A stretch of 64,000 nt of DNA from Agrobacterium tumefaciens. Lineage in GTDB: Bacteria > Pseudomonadota > Alphaproteobacteria > Rhizobiales > Rhizobiaceae. The number at the start of each line of letters is the position of its first letter. Within the stretch, counting starts at the first letter, position 1. The notes beneath the pieces were generated by a model, which was given only the letters and a program-made list of their open reading frames with translations, was not told where the DNA came from and did no database searches. This document shows, piece after piece, positions 26,494 through 36,772 of this stretch. A program made the translations under genes and the position numbers. The stretch covers positions 496,001-560,000 of the forward strand of contig NZ_CP072308.1 in assembly GCF_017726655.1 (NCBI RefSeq). Direction: 5' to 3'.

Positions 26494-27264
26494 ATGACGC
26501 CGAATGTTCGACCGCTTGTTGCCGGAAACTGGAAGATGAACGGCACGCGTGCCTCGCTCGATCAGATCAAGGCCATGGCAGAGGGCGTCAAGGGCGCGCT
26601 GTCCGAAAAGGTGGATGCGCTGATCTGCCCGCCTTCCACACTGCTTTATGTCGCGACCGCGCTCTGTGATGACAGCCCGTTGATGATCGGCGCGCAGGAT
26701 TGCCACCAGAATGCCTCCGGCGCCCATACCGGCGATATCTCCGCCGAAATGATTGCCGACTGCTTCGGTACCCATGTCATCGTTGGCCATTCCGAGCGCC
26801 GCACCGACCATGCCGAGACCGACCATCTGGTACGCGCCAAGGCATCCGCCGCCCATGCGGCCGATCTCATCGCCATCGTCTGCATTGGCGAAACGGCGGA
26901 TGAGCGCAAGGCGGGCCAGACGCTCGATATCCTGAAGCGCCAGCTTGCCGGCTCACTGCCGGATGAGGCGACCGCGGAAAATACCGTTATCGCTTATGAA
27001 CCCGTCTGGGCGATCGGCACCGGTCTTACCCCCACCACGCAAGATGTGCGCGAGGCCCATGCCTTCATGCGCGACGAGCTCGTCAAGCGCTTCGGCGATG
27101 CCGGCAAGACAATGCGCATTCTTTATGGCGGCTCGGTAAAGCCCACCAATGCGCTGGAGCTGATGGGCGTGGAGAACGTGGATGGCGCGCTGATTGGTGG
27201 CGCGAGCTTGAAAGCGTCTGACTTCCTGTCCATCTATGCGGCATATGAGCGACTGACGGCCTGA
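26494..27264 (+). CDS. tpiA: Triosephosphate isomerase
   Basis: Interconverts dihydroxyacetone phosphate and glyceraldehyde-3-phosphate; cytosolic TIM barrel. From ATG 26494 it is 256 residues, the usual family length. Catalytic residues are visible: the Lys in AGNWKMNG, the His in VIVGHSERR and the Glu in [11 protein letters not shown], with the phosphate loop YGGSVKP and GALIGGASL. An upstream in-frame extension of 57 codons has no family support. The gene is followed 115 bp later by secG, a common rhizobial neighbour, and then pyrG. Confidence 0.96.
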   Translation: MTPNVRPLVAGNWKMNGTRASLDQIKAMAEGVKGALSEKVDALICPPSTLLYVATALCDDSPLMIGAQDCHQNASGAHTGDISAEMIADCFGTHVIVGHSERRTDHAETDHLVRAKASAAHAADLIAIVCIGETADERKAGQTLDILKRQLAGSLPDEATAENTVIAYEPVWAIGTGLTPTTQDVREAHAFMRDELVKRFGDAGKTMRILYGGSVKPTNALELMGVENVDGALIGGASLKASDFLSIYAAYERLTA

Positions 27265-27379
27265 ATGAGGCTTTCCTGAAAGAGTATCGGGAAAGGGGCT
27301 TGGAATAAACCTTCGCCTCATGTAAAGAGCCGCAAAACCTTCTTTATGGTGCTCCGCGCGGGGCATGGAATGGATTGTC

Positions 27380-27856
27380 ATGCAGACCGTTTTGATTGTA
27401 ATTCACCTCATGATCGTGCTGGCGCTTGTCGGCGTGGTCCTGATCCAGCGTTCCGAAGGCGGCGGCCTCGGCATCGGCGGCGGTTCGGGCTTCATGTCCG
27501 CGCGCGGAACGGCCAATGCGCTGACCCGCACCACTGGCATCCTCGCCGCGCTGTTCTTTCTGACATCGCTCGGCCTTGGTCTCATGACCCGGTACGAATC
27601 GCGCCCGACCGATATTCTCGATCGTATCCCGGCCACGCAGGGGCAGGGTAACGGCATTCTGGATACGCTTGGCCCGTCGACCACGGCACCGGCAACCCCG
27701 GCTCCGGCTGAAAATGGCGTGCCGACCAATAGCGGTGCTGCTGCACCGGCCCAGAACGCACCCGCACAGACGACACCGGCTCCGGCCGCTTCCGGTACCG
27801 CCGCTCCGGCCCCGGCGCAGCCCGCCGATCCGAACGCAGTTCCGACCGGTCAATAA
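27380..27856 (+). CDS. secG: Preprotein translocase subunit SecG
   Basis: Small inner-membrane subunit of the SecYEG channel. Two helices (LIVIHLMIVLALVGVVLIQ and ILAALFFLTSLGLGLM) flank the conserved loop RSEGGGLGIGGGSGFMSARG. The translocase core ends by residue 80. A tail of roughly 75 residues then follows, rich in Ala, Pro, Thr and Gln, which is absent from E. coli SecG (110 aa) but seen in rhizobial homologues. I begin at ATG 27380 (158 aa), matching the usual MQTVLIVIH start; an earlier ATG adds five residues. It lies between tpiA and pyrG. Confidence 0.9.
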   Translation: MQTVLIVIHLMIVLALVGVVLIQRSEGGGLGIGGGSGFMSARGTANALTRTTGILAALFFLTSLGLGLMTRYESRPTDILDRIPATQGQGNGILDTLGPSTTAPATPAPAENGVPTNSGAAAPAQNAPAQTTPAPAASGTAAPAPAQPADPNAVPTGQ

Positions 27857-27949
27857 GCCCGGTTTTGATTTAACGCTCCGGCAGGCCAGCGCATAGCCCT
27901 TGAAATCATTCATGATTTAAAGAAAGGCCTATGCGCCGACCTGGAAGCG

Positions 27950-27990
27950 TTACAGCGTCCTTTGCGCGTCTATGACGCGCGGCGCTGTAA
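27950..27990. terminator. Long inverted repeat after secG
   Basis: TTACAGCG then GCGCGT, a five-base loop, ACGCGC and CGCTGTAA form a two-part stem. It is followed by GCCGGTTTTCTTTTG, so it may end the secG transcript; a T-rich stretch starts about 10 bases later. The same sequence style recurs in rhizobial intergenic spaces, so it may be a dispersed palindrome used as a terminator. Confidence 0.5.
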
Positions 27991-28037
27991 TGCCTGCCGG
28001 TTTTCTTTTGTTCGCATTCCGGCCAGTTGAACTGTGA

Positions 28038-29744
<1,707 letters not shown>

Positions 29745-29765
29745 CGGTTTGAAGGATTACGAAGA

Positions 29766-29789
29766 GGGTCGCGAAAGCGGCCCTTTTTT
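29766..29789 (+). terminator. Intrinsic terminator after pyrG
   Basis: GGGTCGC, GAAA tetraloop, GCGGCCC (one G-T pair) and TTTTTT, starting 22 bp after the pyrG stop. Confidence 0.85.
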
Positions 29790-29812
29790 GTTTGGGGAGG
29801 TCTAGACTTTTC

Positions 29813-29930
29813 CTCCGTCACCCCGGACTAAATCCCGGGTCCAGTACGATCAAGTCTTTAATCGTAACAGACTCTTTCACCGCGCAGACGCGCGGTGGCT
29901 GGATGCCGGATCAAGTCCGGCATGACGGAG
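29813..29930. repeat. Palindromic mosaic element between pyrG and fumC
   Basis: About 118 bp bounded by CTCCGTCA and TGACGGAG. Inside are at least three palindromes in series: CCCGGactaaatCCCGGG-like at the left, CACCGCGC/CGCGCGGTG in the middle and GCCGGATCAAGTCCGGC at the right. This design is typical of dispersed alphaproteobacterial intergenic palindromes. No coding potential is seen in it. Confidence 0.6.
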
Positions 29931-29992
29931 AACTCTTCCCCGAATGACCGACCTGAGGTTCGTTCTGAATGGGCTTATCTTTTGTTGAACAC

Positions 29993-30018
29993 ACAAAAAC
30001 GGGCCCGAAGACCCGTTC
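29993..30018 (-). terminator. Intrinsic terminator after fumC
   Basis: On the minus strand ACGGGTC, TTCG, GGCCCGT and TTTTTGT, starting 25 bp after the fumC stop. Confidence 0.8.
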
Positions 30019-30043
30019 CTTGTTTCAAAAAATCCCGACAGGC

Positions 30044-31435
30044 TTACTTCGGCCCGATCATGTTCTCCGGCCGCACATACTGGTCGAATTCCTCGTTGGT
30101 GAGGTATCCGCCACCAACGGCTTCTTCGCGCAGCGTCGTGCCGTTCTTGTGGGCGGTCTTGGCGATTTTGGCGCAGATGTCGTAACCGAGCTTGCCGTTC
30201 AGCGCAGTGACCAGCATCAGAGAGTTTTCGACGCCCTTCTTGATATTGTCTTCGCGGGCCTCGATGCCCACGACGCAATTATCGGTGAAGGAGACGGCGG
30301 CGTCGCCGAGAAGCTGGACGGACTGCAGGAAGTTGTAGGCCATCATCGGGTTATAGACGTTGAGCTCGAAGTGGCCCTGCGAACCGGCGAAGGAAAGGGC
30401 GGCATTGTTGCCGAAGATGTGGGCGCAAACCTGCGTCAGTGCTTCCGACTGGGTCGGGTTCACCTTACCCGGCATGATCGACGAGCCGGGTTCGTTTTCC
30501 GGCAGCGAGAGTTCGCCGAGACCGGCGCGCGGGCCGGAGCCGAGGAAGCGGATGTCGTTGGCGATCTTGAAGAGCGCCGCAGCGGCCGCATTGATCGCAC
30601 CATGGGAGAAGACCATGGAATCGTGCGAGGCAAGCGCTTCAAACTTGTTCGGTGCGGTGACGAAGGAAAGGCCGGTAATCTCAGAGATTTCCTCGGCGAC
30701 CTTTTCGGCAAAACCGACCGGGGCATTAAGACCAGTGCCGACGGCCGTGCCGCCCTGGGCGAGCTTCGACAGCGCGGGCAGGGTGGTTTCGATGTTGGCG
30801 ATGGCGGAGGCGACCTGCGCCGCGTAACCGGAGAATTCCTGGCCGAGCGTCAGCGGCGTTGCATCCTGCGTGTGGGTGCGACCGATCTTGATGATCTTTT
30901 CGAACTGCTTGACCTTGGCTTCCAGCGCCTTGTGCAGGTGCCTGAGGCTCGGCAGCAGGTGGTGAACGATCTGCTCGACGCAGGCGATGTGCATCGCCGT
31001 CGGGTAGGTGTCGTTCGAGGATTGGCTCATATTGACGTGGTCGTTGGGATGAACCGGCTTCTTGCTGCCCATTTCGCCGCCGAGCATCTCGATTGCGCGG
31101 TTGGAAATCACCTCGTTGGCATTCATGTTGGACTGGGTGCCCGAACCGGTCTGCCAGACGACCAGCGGGAAGTGCTCGGTCAGCTTGCCATCGATGACTT
31201 CCTGTGAGGCGGCGATGATGGCTTCGCCGATCTTCGGGTCGAGGCCGGCAAGCGCCATGTTGGCGCGGGCGGCGGCCTGTTTGACGATGCCGAGCGCGCG
31301 AACGACCGATGCCGGCTGCTTTTCCCAACCGATCTTGAAGTTGCCGAGCGAGCGCTGCGCCTGCGCGCCCCAGTAGCGATCGGCCTGAACGTCAATAGGG
31401 CCAAATGTATCGGTTTCCGTCCGTGTGGCTGTCAT
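30044..31435 (-). CDS. fumC: Fumarate hydratase class II
   Basis: Iron-independent fumarase of the TCA cycle, cytosolic homotetramer. From ATG 31435 it has 463 residues, the usual length. The substrate pocket segments are visible: [57 protein letters not shown] and the signature [13 protein letters not shown] with its catalytic Ser. The start is preceded by AAGGCAAG. A longer upstream frame of 55 codons has no support. The gene has its own promoter in the 412-bp gap shared with the divergent L,D-transpeptidase gene. Confidence 0.96.
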   Translation of the reverse strand: MTATRTETDTFGPIDVQADRYWGAQAQRSLGNFKIGWEKQPASVVRALGIVKQAAARANMALAGLDPKIGEAIIAASQEVIDGKLTEHFPLVVWQTGSGTQSNMNANEVISNRAIEMLGGEMGSKKPVHPNDHVNMSQSSNDTYPTAMHIACVEQIVHHLLPSLRHLHKALEAKVKQFEKIIKIGRTHTQDATPLTLGQEFSGYAAQVASAIANIETTLPALSKLAQGGTAVGTGLNAPVGFAEKVAEEISEITGLSFVTAPNKFEALASHDSMVFSHGAINAAAAALFKIANDIRFLGSGPRAGLGELSLPENEPGSSIMPGKVNPTQSEALTQVCAHIFGNNAALSFAGSQGHFELNVYNPMMAYNFLQSVQLLGDAAVSFTDNCVVGIEAREDNIKKGVENSLMLVTALNGKLGYDICAKIAKTAHKNGTTLREEAVGGGYLTNEEFDQYVRPENMIGPK

Positions 31436-31847
31436 CAATCTTGCCTTTTTACTCGTGTTCCTCCGCCAAAACGGCGCCTTCGCCCGCCTTGCGCGGCCGA
31501 TATATAGAATCATCGCGGCAGCAAAGAAAGCCGCTGTCATGCGGCGCGGGAAGATATTTCCCTTCGGCTTGCAGCGATTGGCGTGCGCCCGGTGGGGCAA
31601 GAAGAAAAAGGCGCCCGCGTGGCATTTTTACTACGTGCTGAAAAGGCCGAGAAGCCGGGCTTTTGCCGCATGCTTCCGTGGCGTCCGGGTCAAAGCAAAG
31701 TGAATGAAATAAATAGAAATTTAACCATTCTCGCCAATTCTGGAAATTACGTTTTTATGGCTTCGGCTGTATTATGAGGTTCATTTCGGCACGATTTTGG
31801 GCTTTGGGCGTTTTCTTTTCAACGGGCCGTTGATCGGCTAGAGATGC
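31436..31847. other. Divergent intergenic region fumC / L,D-transpeptidase
   Basis: About 410 bp between divergent starts. The fumC side has a GATTCTATATATC stretch on the minus strand near 31498-31515 that could be a -10 region. The other side is AT-rich from 31700 and contains TTTAACCAT at 31720-31728, which resembles a CtrA half-site but is not decisive. A 92-codon frame crosses the region but overlaps the fumC start and has no ribosome site. I see no RNA gene. Confidence 0.4.
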
Positions 31848-33806
31848 ATGAAACTGATGCCCGCCGTTTTTCCGGTGGTGCTGGGTGCTACGAGGATCAA
31901 ATTGCAAGTCACATCTGGAAAATCATCGGCAGCACTGGTGCTGGCTCTCGGTCTTTCCGTTTCAACCGCTCTTCCCGGCAGTGCCGGGGCGGTGACCCTG
32001 ATGGACCTCCTTCGCGGCGGCCCGGGCAAGATCGCGCGTGACCGCGGCGAGTTGCCGCCCGCCGGTATCGTCACCTCACCGTCCGGTTCCGCATCGGGTA
32101 CTGCGCAGAGCGCGGATGCTTCCGACCCTGAGCCTCTGCCGCGCGTTTCAGGCCCGCGCTATTATGACTATAAGGCGGATACGGCCCGTGCGGTAAACAC
32201 GGCGAATTTCGGCGAAGGCCTTGCCAACCTGAAGTTCAGCGCCACGCCGGAGATCGCCAAGGCGCTGGAAGCCTATTACGGCGCCGGCGGCAAGACGCTG
32301 TGGGTTTCCGGCGGCGAACTGACCGAGCGCGCCAATGCCGTCCTCGCTTTCCTCGAGACGGTTGGCGAAAGCGGCCTTGATCCTGCCGATTACAGCATTT
32401 CCGCACCGGCAAAGGACGTGACCGCAAGCATCAGCAGCAATGTCGTCGGCGCCACGTCGAACGGCACGCCGGTGGAGACGGCCTCGGCGCCTGTTTCCGA
32501 CGCTTATCAGCGGGCGCAGATGCAGTTCGAGCTCGCGCTTTCGGCAAAAGTTCTCGCCTATGTGCAGGATACGACCCGCGGTCGCGTCGATCCGAACCGG
32601 ATTTCCGGCTACCATGATTTCAAGCGCAAGACGGTGAACCTCGCTCCCGTTCTGAAGCTTGCGGGCCTGAGCCCCGATGTGGCCGCCTATCTGCGCAGCC
32701 GCGAGCCCTCCAGCGCCGAATATCAGGCGCTGAAGGCAGAGCTTGCGCGTCTGCGTGGCGAGGGCGATGCTGCCCATGCCGTGCGCGTTCCCGCCGATCT
32801 GGTGCTGAAGCCCGGCAACAGCAGCGCCGATATGGCGAGTGTGGTGAAAGCAATCGAACATCGCGCATCGCCTGCCTTCAAGACAGAGCATGCGGCGATC
32901 ATCGCCGCCTACCAGCAGACGCCGGAATACACACCCGATCTCGTTGACCTCGTGAAGGCGTTCCAGAGCGAAAATGGCCTGAAGGCCGACGGCGTGATCG
33001 GTCGCGCAACGGTTCGCGCGATGGTTGGCGAAAGCAACGATGCCAAGATCGCCAAGGTACAGGTGGCGATGGAGCAGATCCGCTGGCTGCCGGCCGATCT
33101 CGGCCAGCGTTATGTGTTCATCAACCAGCCCGCCTTCATGGCCTATTATCACAATGAGGGTGTCGAACAGTTCGGCATGAAGGTCGTGGTCGGCTCCAAG
33201 GCCAACCAGACCTATTTCTTCCAGGACGAGATTCAGACCGTCGAGTTTAATCCCTATTGGGGCGTGCCGCAGTCGATCATCATCAACGAAATGCTGCCGA
33301 AGCTGCGCCGCGACCCGTCCTATCTCGACCGGCTGGGTTACGAAGTGCAGGTGAACGGCCGCGCCGTGTCGTCCTCCAGCGTCAACTGGTATGGCTCGAC
33401 CAACGCCGTTTCCGTGCGCCAGCCGCCGAGCAGCGACAATGCGCTGGGCGACCTGAAAATCCTCTTCCCGAACGCGCATGCCATCTACATGCATGACACG
33501 CCGGCCAAGAGCTTCTTCAACCGCGACATGCGCGCACTGAGCCACGGCTGTATCCGTCTGGTGGAGCCGCGCCGTATGGCGGCTGCCGTTCTCGGCACCA
33601 CCATCGACAAGGTCAACGAACAGATCGCCTCCGGCAAGAACCGCGCCGTTCAGGTGCCCGTAAAAATCCCGGTCTATGTGTCCTACTTCACCGCCTGGCC
33701 TGACAAGGACGGCAAGGTGCAGTTTTTCGACGATGTGTATGATCGCGACAGCTACGTGCAGAAAGCCTTTGCCGTGACGACGAAGGCAAGGGCCAGCTCG
33801 ATCTGA
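31848..33806 (+). CDS. L,D-transpeptidase (YcbB/LdtD-like)
   Basis: A 652-residue exported cell-wall enzyme. A basic lead and a long hydrophobic stretch (about residues 24-47) export it. A scaffold of about 300 residues follows, then a peptidoglycan-binding motif (LVDLVKAFQSENGLKADGVIGRATVRAM) and the YkuD catalytic domain. Its active site is SHGCIRL with His566 and nucleophile Cys568. Such enzymes make 3-3 peptide cross-links, which dominate rhizobial polar-growth walls, or anchor lipoproteins to peptidoglycan. Size and domain order match YcbB rather than the short ErfK group. Strong bidirectional terminator downstream. A second start codon lies at 31857. Confidence 0.88.
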   Translation: MKLMPAVFPVVLGATRIKLQVTSGKSSAALVLALGLSVSTALPGSAGAVTLMDLLRGGPGKIARDRGELPPAGIVTSPSGSASGTAQSADASDPEPLPRVSGPRYYDYKADTARAVNTANFGEGLANLKFSATPEIAKALEAYYGAGGKTLWVSGGELTERANAVLAFLETVGESGLDPADYSISAPAKDVTASISSNVVGATSNGTPVETASAPVSDAYQRAQMQFELALSAKVLAYVQDTTRGRVDPNRISGYHDFKRKTVNLAPVLKLAGLSPDVAAYLRSREPSSAEYQALKAELARLRGEGDAAHAVRVPADLVLKPGNSSADMASVVKAIEHRASPAFKTEHAAIIAAYQQTPEYTPDLVDLVKAFQSENGLKADGVIGRATVRAMVGESNDAKIAKVQVAMEQIRWLPADLGQRYVFINQPAFMAYYHNEGVEQFGMKVVVGSKANQTYFFQDEIQTVEFNPYWGVPQSIIINEMLPKLRRDPSYLDRLGYEVQVNGRAVSSSSVNWYGSTNAVSVRQPPSSDNALGDLKILFPNAHAIYMHDTPAKSFFNRDMRALSHGCIRLVEPRRMAAAVLGTTIDKVNEQIASGKNRAVQVPVKIPVYVSYFTAWPDKDGKVQFFDDVYDRDSYVQKAFAVTTKARASSI

Positions 33807-33820
33807 TAGATCGCACCGAG

Positions 33821-33848
33821 AAAAAAGCGCCGGAAACGGCGCTTTTTT
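33821..33848. terminator. Perfect bidirectional terminator
   Basis: AAAAAAGCGCCG, GAAA, CGGCGCTTTTTT: a 12-bp perfect stem with a tetraloop and T-tracts on both strands. It serves the L,D-transpeptidase gene on one side and the convergent small protease-like gene on the other. Confidence 0.92.
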
Positions 33849-33873
33849 GTTTCGACCCGACACTCTTTGCCGT

Positions 33874-34434
33874 CTATGCCTTGAAGAGCCTAAATTCCAG
33901 GTCGCCGTCGCTATCAAGTATGTTGGCGCTCAGGAGTGCTTCCTCCAACGACGATTTGCGAACGAGCAACTCGTAGAAAAACAGATGAACGAAAAGAGGT
34001 GTCGCCGCGCCGTCAGGATAGCCAGGCGAGGCGATATAGGCTTTTGCGCCGCCTTCGATGAATGTTTTGGCGAAAACATCGGAACCCGTGCAGCACGCCG
34101 TGCTGAAAATGACGGTCTCCGGCAGATCGACGTTTCCGGCGAGCGTCTCGGCGGGCATGCTGCCGTTCTTCAATTTCATCCGGGTAACGTCCTGGTTGAA
34201 TTCACCGACCACAAGGCCGTTTTCATCGCCATGGCCGCTGATGATGAGATAGGGCGGCGGGTGATCGCCTTGTTTCAGGCACACCAGAATATCTTCCGGC
34301 GTGCCGGGAAGATGCAACCGCACCGACGCGCCGAGGCTTTCCAGCATTGCCCTCAAAAGCAGAGCTTCGCCGGAATCACCGAGGGCGATTATGCTGACGG
34401 CGGTTCGGGGGAAGAGGAAATTATGATCGACCAT
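33874..34434 (-). CDS. Caspase/CHAT-like His-Cys protein (clan CD-like)
   Basis: A 186-residue cytosolic protein I assign to the caspase/CHAT fold from motifs. The order is: LVCLKQGDHPPPYLIISGHGD (strand then His68 in GHGD), TVIFSTACCTGSDV (strand then C114-x-T-G, the nucleophile pattern of CHAT and caspases), and FIEGGAKAYIASPGYPDGAATPLFVHLFFYELL (helix, strand and helix expected after the catalytic strand). It has no fused repeat, TPR or NACHT domain; CHAT proteins usually have one. It ends 25 bp before gph on the same strand and probably shares its transcript. A hydrolase role is inferred from the two catalytic residues; the substrate is unknown. Confidence 0.6.
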   Translation of the reverse strand: MVDHNFLFPRTAVSIIALGDSGEALLLRAMLESLGASVRLHLPGTPEDILVCLKQGDHPPPYLIISGHGDENGLVVGEFNQDVTRMKLKNGSMPAETLAGNVDLPETVIFSTACCTGSDVFAKTFIEGGAKAYIASPGYPDGAATPLFVHLFFYELLVRKSSLEEALLSANILDSDGDLEFRLFKA

Positions 34435-34459
34435 CGCGCACTACGGATTTCGGCTCGCT

Positions 34460-35161
34460 TTATGCCGCCGCATCGCGCCCCGCGAGCAATCGGCCAACCA
34501 GATCGGGCGTCAGCGCTGCGAAATCATCGATCACGACATCTGGCTTAAGGTCGGCCATCGGCACGTCGGTATAGCCGAAGGTGACGCCGATGGAGGGCAC
34601 GTTGGCGTTTTTCGCGGCAAGGATATCATTGATGCTGTCACCGACCATGATCGTGCGATCCGGGTCGCCGCCGGCTTTCTCTATGGTGCCGAGAATGTGG
34701 CGCGCATCCGGCTTACGGAATTCGAACGTGTCGCCACAGGTAAGCGCGGCGAAGTACTTCATAAGATTAAGTTCTTCGAGAAGCGGGCGGGCAAGGATTT
34801 CGGTCTTGTTGGTGCAGACGGCGAGCGCGAACCCGGCCGCGGAGAGCTTATCCAGCGCATTCACGATACCCGGGTACGGGCGGCTCTTTCCTGGCATCTC
34901 CGCGCGGTAATGCTCTATCAGCCGTTCGTAGAGCGGTTCCACCTCTGCTTCGGGCAGTTCCTTTTCCCGTAGCGCGAAGGCGCGCTTGATGGTTACGCGT
35001 GCACCTTGGCCGACGAGATGAGTGATGTCCTCATAAGTGACCGGCGCAAGTCCTGCGATGGCAATCGTGTGGTTGAGGCTGGCAATAAGATCGGCGGCGG
35101 TATCGACCAGCGTACCGTCGAGATCAAAAATGGCGAGCGGGGAGAGCGGGCGGGATGTCAC
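34460..35161 (-). CDS. gph: Phosphoglycolate phosphatase
   Basis: A 233-residue HAD-superfamily enzyme of the Gph type that hydrolyses 2-phosphoglycolate made by oxidative DNA repair or carbon metabolism. Motif I is FDLDGTLVDTA with the Asp nucleophile, motif II is the Thr in CTNKTEI, motif III is the Lys before PDARH, and motif IV is MVGDSINDI. The helical cap lies between motifs I and II. Divergent from rpiA, with about 190 bp between. It may be cotranscribed with the CHAT-like gene downstream. Confidence 0.9.
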   Translation of the reverse strand: MTSRPLSPLAIFDLDGTLVDTAADLIASLNHTIAIAGLAPVTYEDITHLVGQGARVTIKRAFALREKELPEAEVEPLYERLIEHYRAEMPGKSRPYPGIVNALDKLSAAGFALAVCTNKTEILARPLLEELNLMKYFAALTCGDTFEFRKPDARHILGTIEKAGGDPDRTIMVGDSINDILAAKNANVPSIGVTFGYTDVPMADLKPDVVIDDFAALTPDLVGRLLAGRDAAA

Positions 35162-35349
35162 GGAAACGGCCTCTTGGGGAATGCGGGGCTGAGCTATTCA
35201 TTCTGTCATTCGCGCCAAGCCTAGGCAAAGCCACCTGTCTTTGCAACCGCATCGCAACGTTCTGTTCGTTGCCTTGAAAAAGGCTTTCGTTTGGCTTTCG
35301 ACCCGTGTAAACAGCACGGCGACAACAAAGCTACCGGAGTTTCAGGCAC

Positions 35350-36045
35350 ATGGATGCCCGCCAGATGAAGATCAAGGCCGCCGAGGCCGCACTGTCCCAC
35401 GTGCAGGACGGAATGCGACTTGGGATCGGCACGGGTTCGACGGCCGAGGAATTCGTCCGGCTTCTGGCGGAAAAGGTTGCTGCCGGCCTCAAGGTTGAGG
35501 GGGTGCCGACATCAGAGCGCACCGCGCGCCTGTGCGTCGAGCTTGGTGTGCCCTTGAAATCACTCGATGAATTGCCGGAACTTGATCTGACTATTGATGG
35601 TGCGGATGAGGTCGATCATGCCCTGCGGCTCGTCAAGGGCGGTGGCGGCGCGCTGCTGCGCGAGAAAATCGTGGCGGCGGCTTCGGCGCGCATGATCGTG
35701 ATTGCCGATCAGACCAAGGTCGTCGAGACCCTCGGTGCCTTTCCCCTGCCGATCGAAATCAATCCGTTTGGCCAGGTCGCAACCCGCATCTCCATCGAAA
35801 AGCTGGCATCGCGGTCCGGCCTGTCGGGTGATCTGAAGCTTCGCTCTTCCGGCGACGGCGCCTTCATGACGGACGGCGGACACCTCATTCTCGACGCATC
35901 TTTTGGCCGTATTCCTGATGCAGAAGCGCTAGCACGCGATCTGCACACGATTCCCGGTGTCGTTGAGCACGGACTTTTCATTAATTTGGCATCGCTTGCC
36001 ATTATCGCGGGTCCTGAAGGCGCCCGCGTGATGCAGGCAGTATAA
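35350..36045 (+). CDS. rpiA: Ribose-5-phosphate isomerase A
   Basis: A 231-residue pentose-phosphate enzyme interconverting ribose-5-phosphate and ribulose-5-phosphate. The family's fingerprints are present: [24 protein letters not shown] (catalytic Asp region), [12 protein letters not shown] with the catalytic Glu/Lys segment, and VVDxTK-like [10 protein letters not shown]. It ends with [18 protein letters not shown], as in many alphaproteobacteria. The next gene follows 16 bp later, so it is likely cotranscribed. Length matches family. Confidence 0.95.
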   Translation: MDARQMKIKAAEAALSHVQDGMRLGIGTGSTAEEFVRLLAEKVAAGLKVEGVPTSERTARLCVELGVPLKSLDELPELDLTIDGADEVDHALRLVKGGGGALLREKIVAAASARMIVIADQTKVVETLGAFPLPIEINPFGQVATRISIEKLASRSGLSGDLKLRSSGDGAFMTDGGHLILDASFGRIPDAEALARDLHTIPGVVEHGLFINLASLAIIAGPEGARVMQAV

Positions 36046-36061
36046 CAGGAGCGAGATTTTC

Positions 36062-36628
36062 ATGATCAAACTAGCGGGACTGGGCAAAGCTGCCGCTGCT
36101 TCGATCCTTATTTCCGGCATCGTGTTCGGTACTGCCGCACGCGCCCAGGAAATTTCCGAAGCGCATATTGCTGCCGCACGCAAGGCCATCACCTCCCTTG
36201 GTGTCACCGACCGTTTTGACGACATTCTGCCGGGCCTCGCTGAGCGTCTGAAGGCCGAACTCATTCAGGCTTCGCCCAATGTTCAGGACGCGATCACGGC
36301 GACCGTCGACGCCAAGGCGCTTGAGCTTGCACCGCGCCGCGCCGATCTGGAGCGTGAAGCCGCACTGACCTACGCACGCGCTTTCTCCGTTGAGGAACTG
36401 AACGCCATTTCGACGTTCTACGGCAGCGAAGCTGGCAAGAAGCTGTTGAAGGACGGTCCGATCGCCACCCGCGAACTGATGAAGGCCGCCGACATCTGGG
36501 CAGCCGGCATCAACCGCGACCTCAACACCTCCAGCATGACCGAGCTGCAGAAGGTCGCCGGCGCTGACCTGAAGCCGCTTCCGGCCGATCACAACGCCAC
36601 GGGCGGCGCTCCGGCTGCCAAGCCGTAA
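36062..36628 (+). CDS. DUF2059 exported protein
   Basis: A 188-residue periplasmic protein. Signal peptide of about 29 residues, cut near ARAQE. The mature part is helical, with the DUF2059 pattern: YARAFSVEELNAISTFYGSEAGKKLLKDGP followed by an amphipathic helix. Its role is unknown in the family. It starts 16 bp after rpiA and ends 27 bp before a strong terminator, so rpiA and this gene form a two-gene unit. Confidence 0.85.
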   Translation: MIKLAGLGKAAAASILISGIVFGTAARAQEISEAHIAAARKAITSLGVTDRFDDILPGLAERLKAELIQASPNVQDAITATVDAKALELAPRRADLEREAALTYARAFSVEELNAISTFYGSEAGKKLLKDGPIATRELMKAADIWAAGINRDLNTSSMTELQKVAGADLKPLPADHNATGGAPAAKP

Positions 36629-36655
36629 GGCGCCTTCCAAGGTTCAGAAATATTC

Positions 36656-36682
36656 AAAGCCCGGTTGCCCTACCGGGCTTTT
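36656..36682 (+). terminator. Intrinsic terminator after DUF2059 gene
   Basis: AAAGCCCGG, an 8-base loop, CCGGGCTTTTCTTTT: a 9-bp stem with a T-rich tail, ending the rpiA–DUF2059 unit. Confidence 0.85.
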
Positions 36683-36772
36683 CTTTTGTGCGTTGCAGCA
36701 CCTATATGTGGCGTGAATGCATCGCCGCTGGCTCAGGATCGAGCGTGGCGATTTTGATCAGGGGTTTTGACT

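Noticed and set aside
31425..31703. 92-codon frame between fumC and the L,D-transpeptidase
   Set aside because: It overlaps the fumC start, has no ribosome site, and its basic composition looks non-coding.
31720..31728. TTTAACCAT as a CtrA site upstream of the L,D-transpeptidase
   Set aside because: Only one half-site is seen; the full TTAA-N7-TTAA pattern is absent, and such 8-mers occur by chance.
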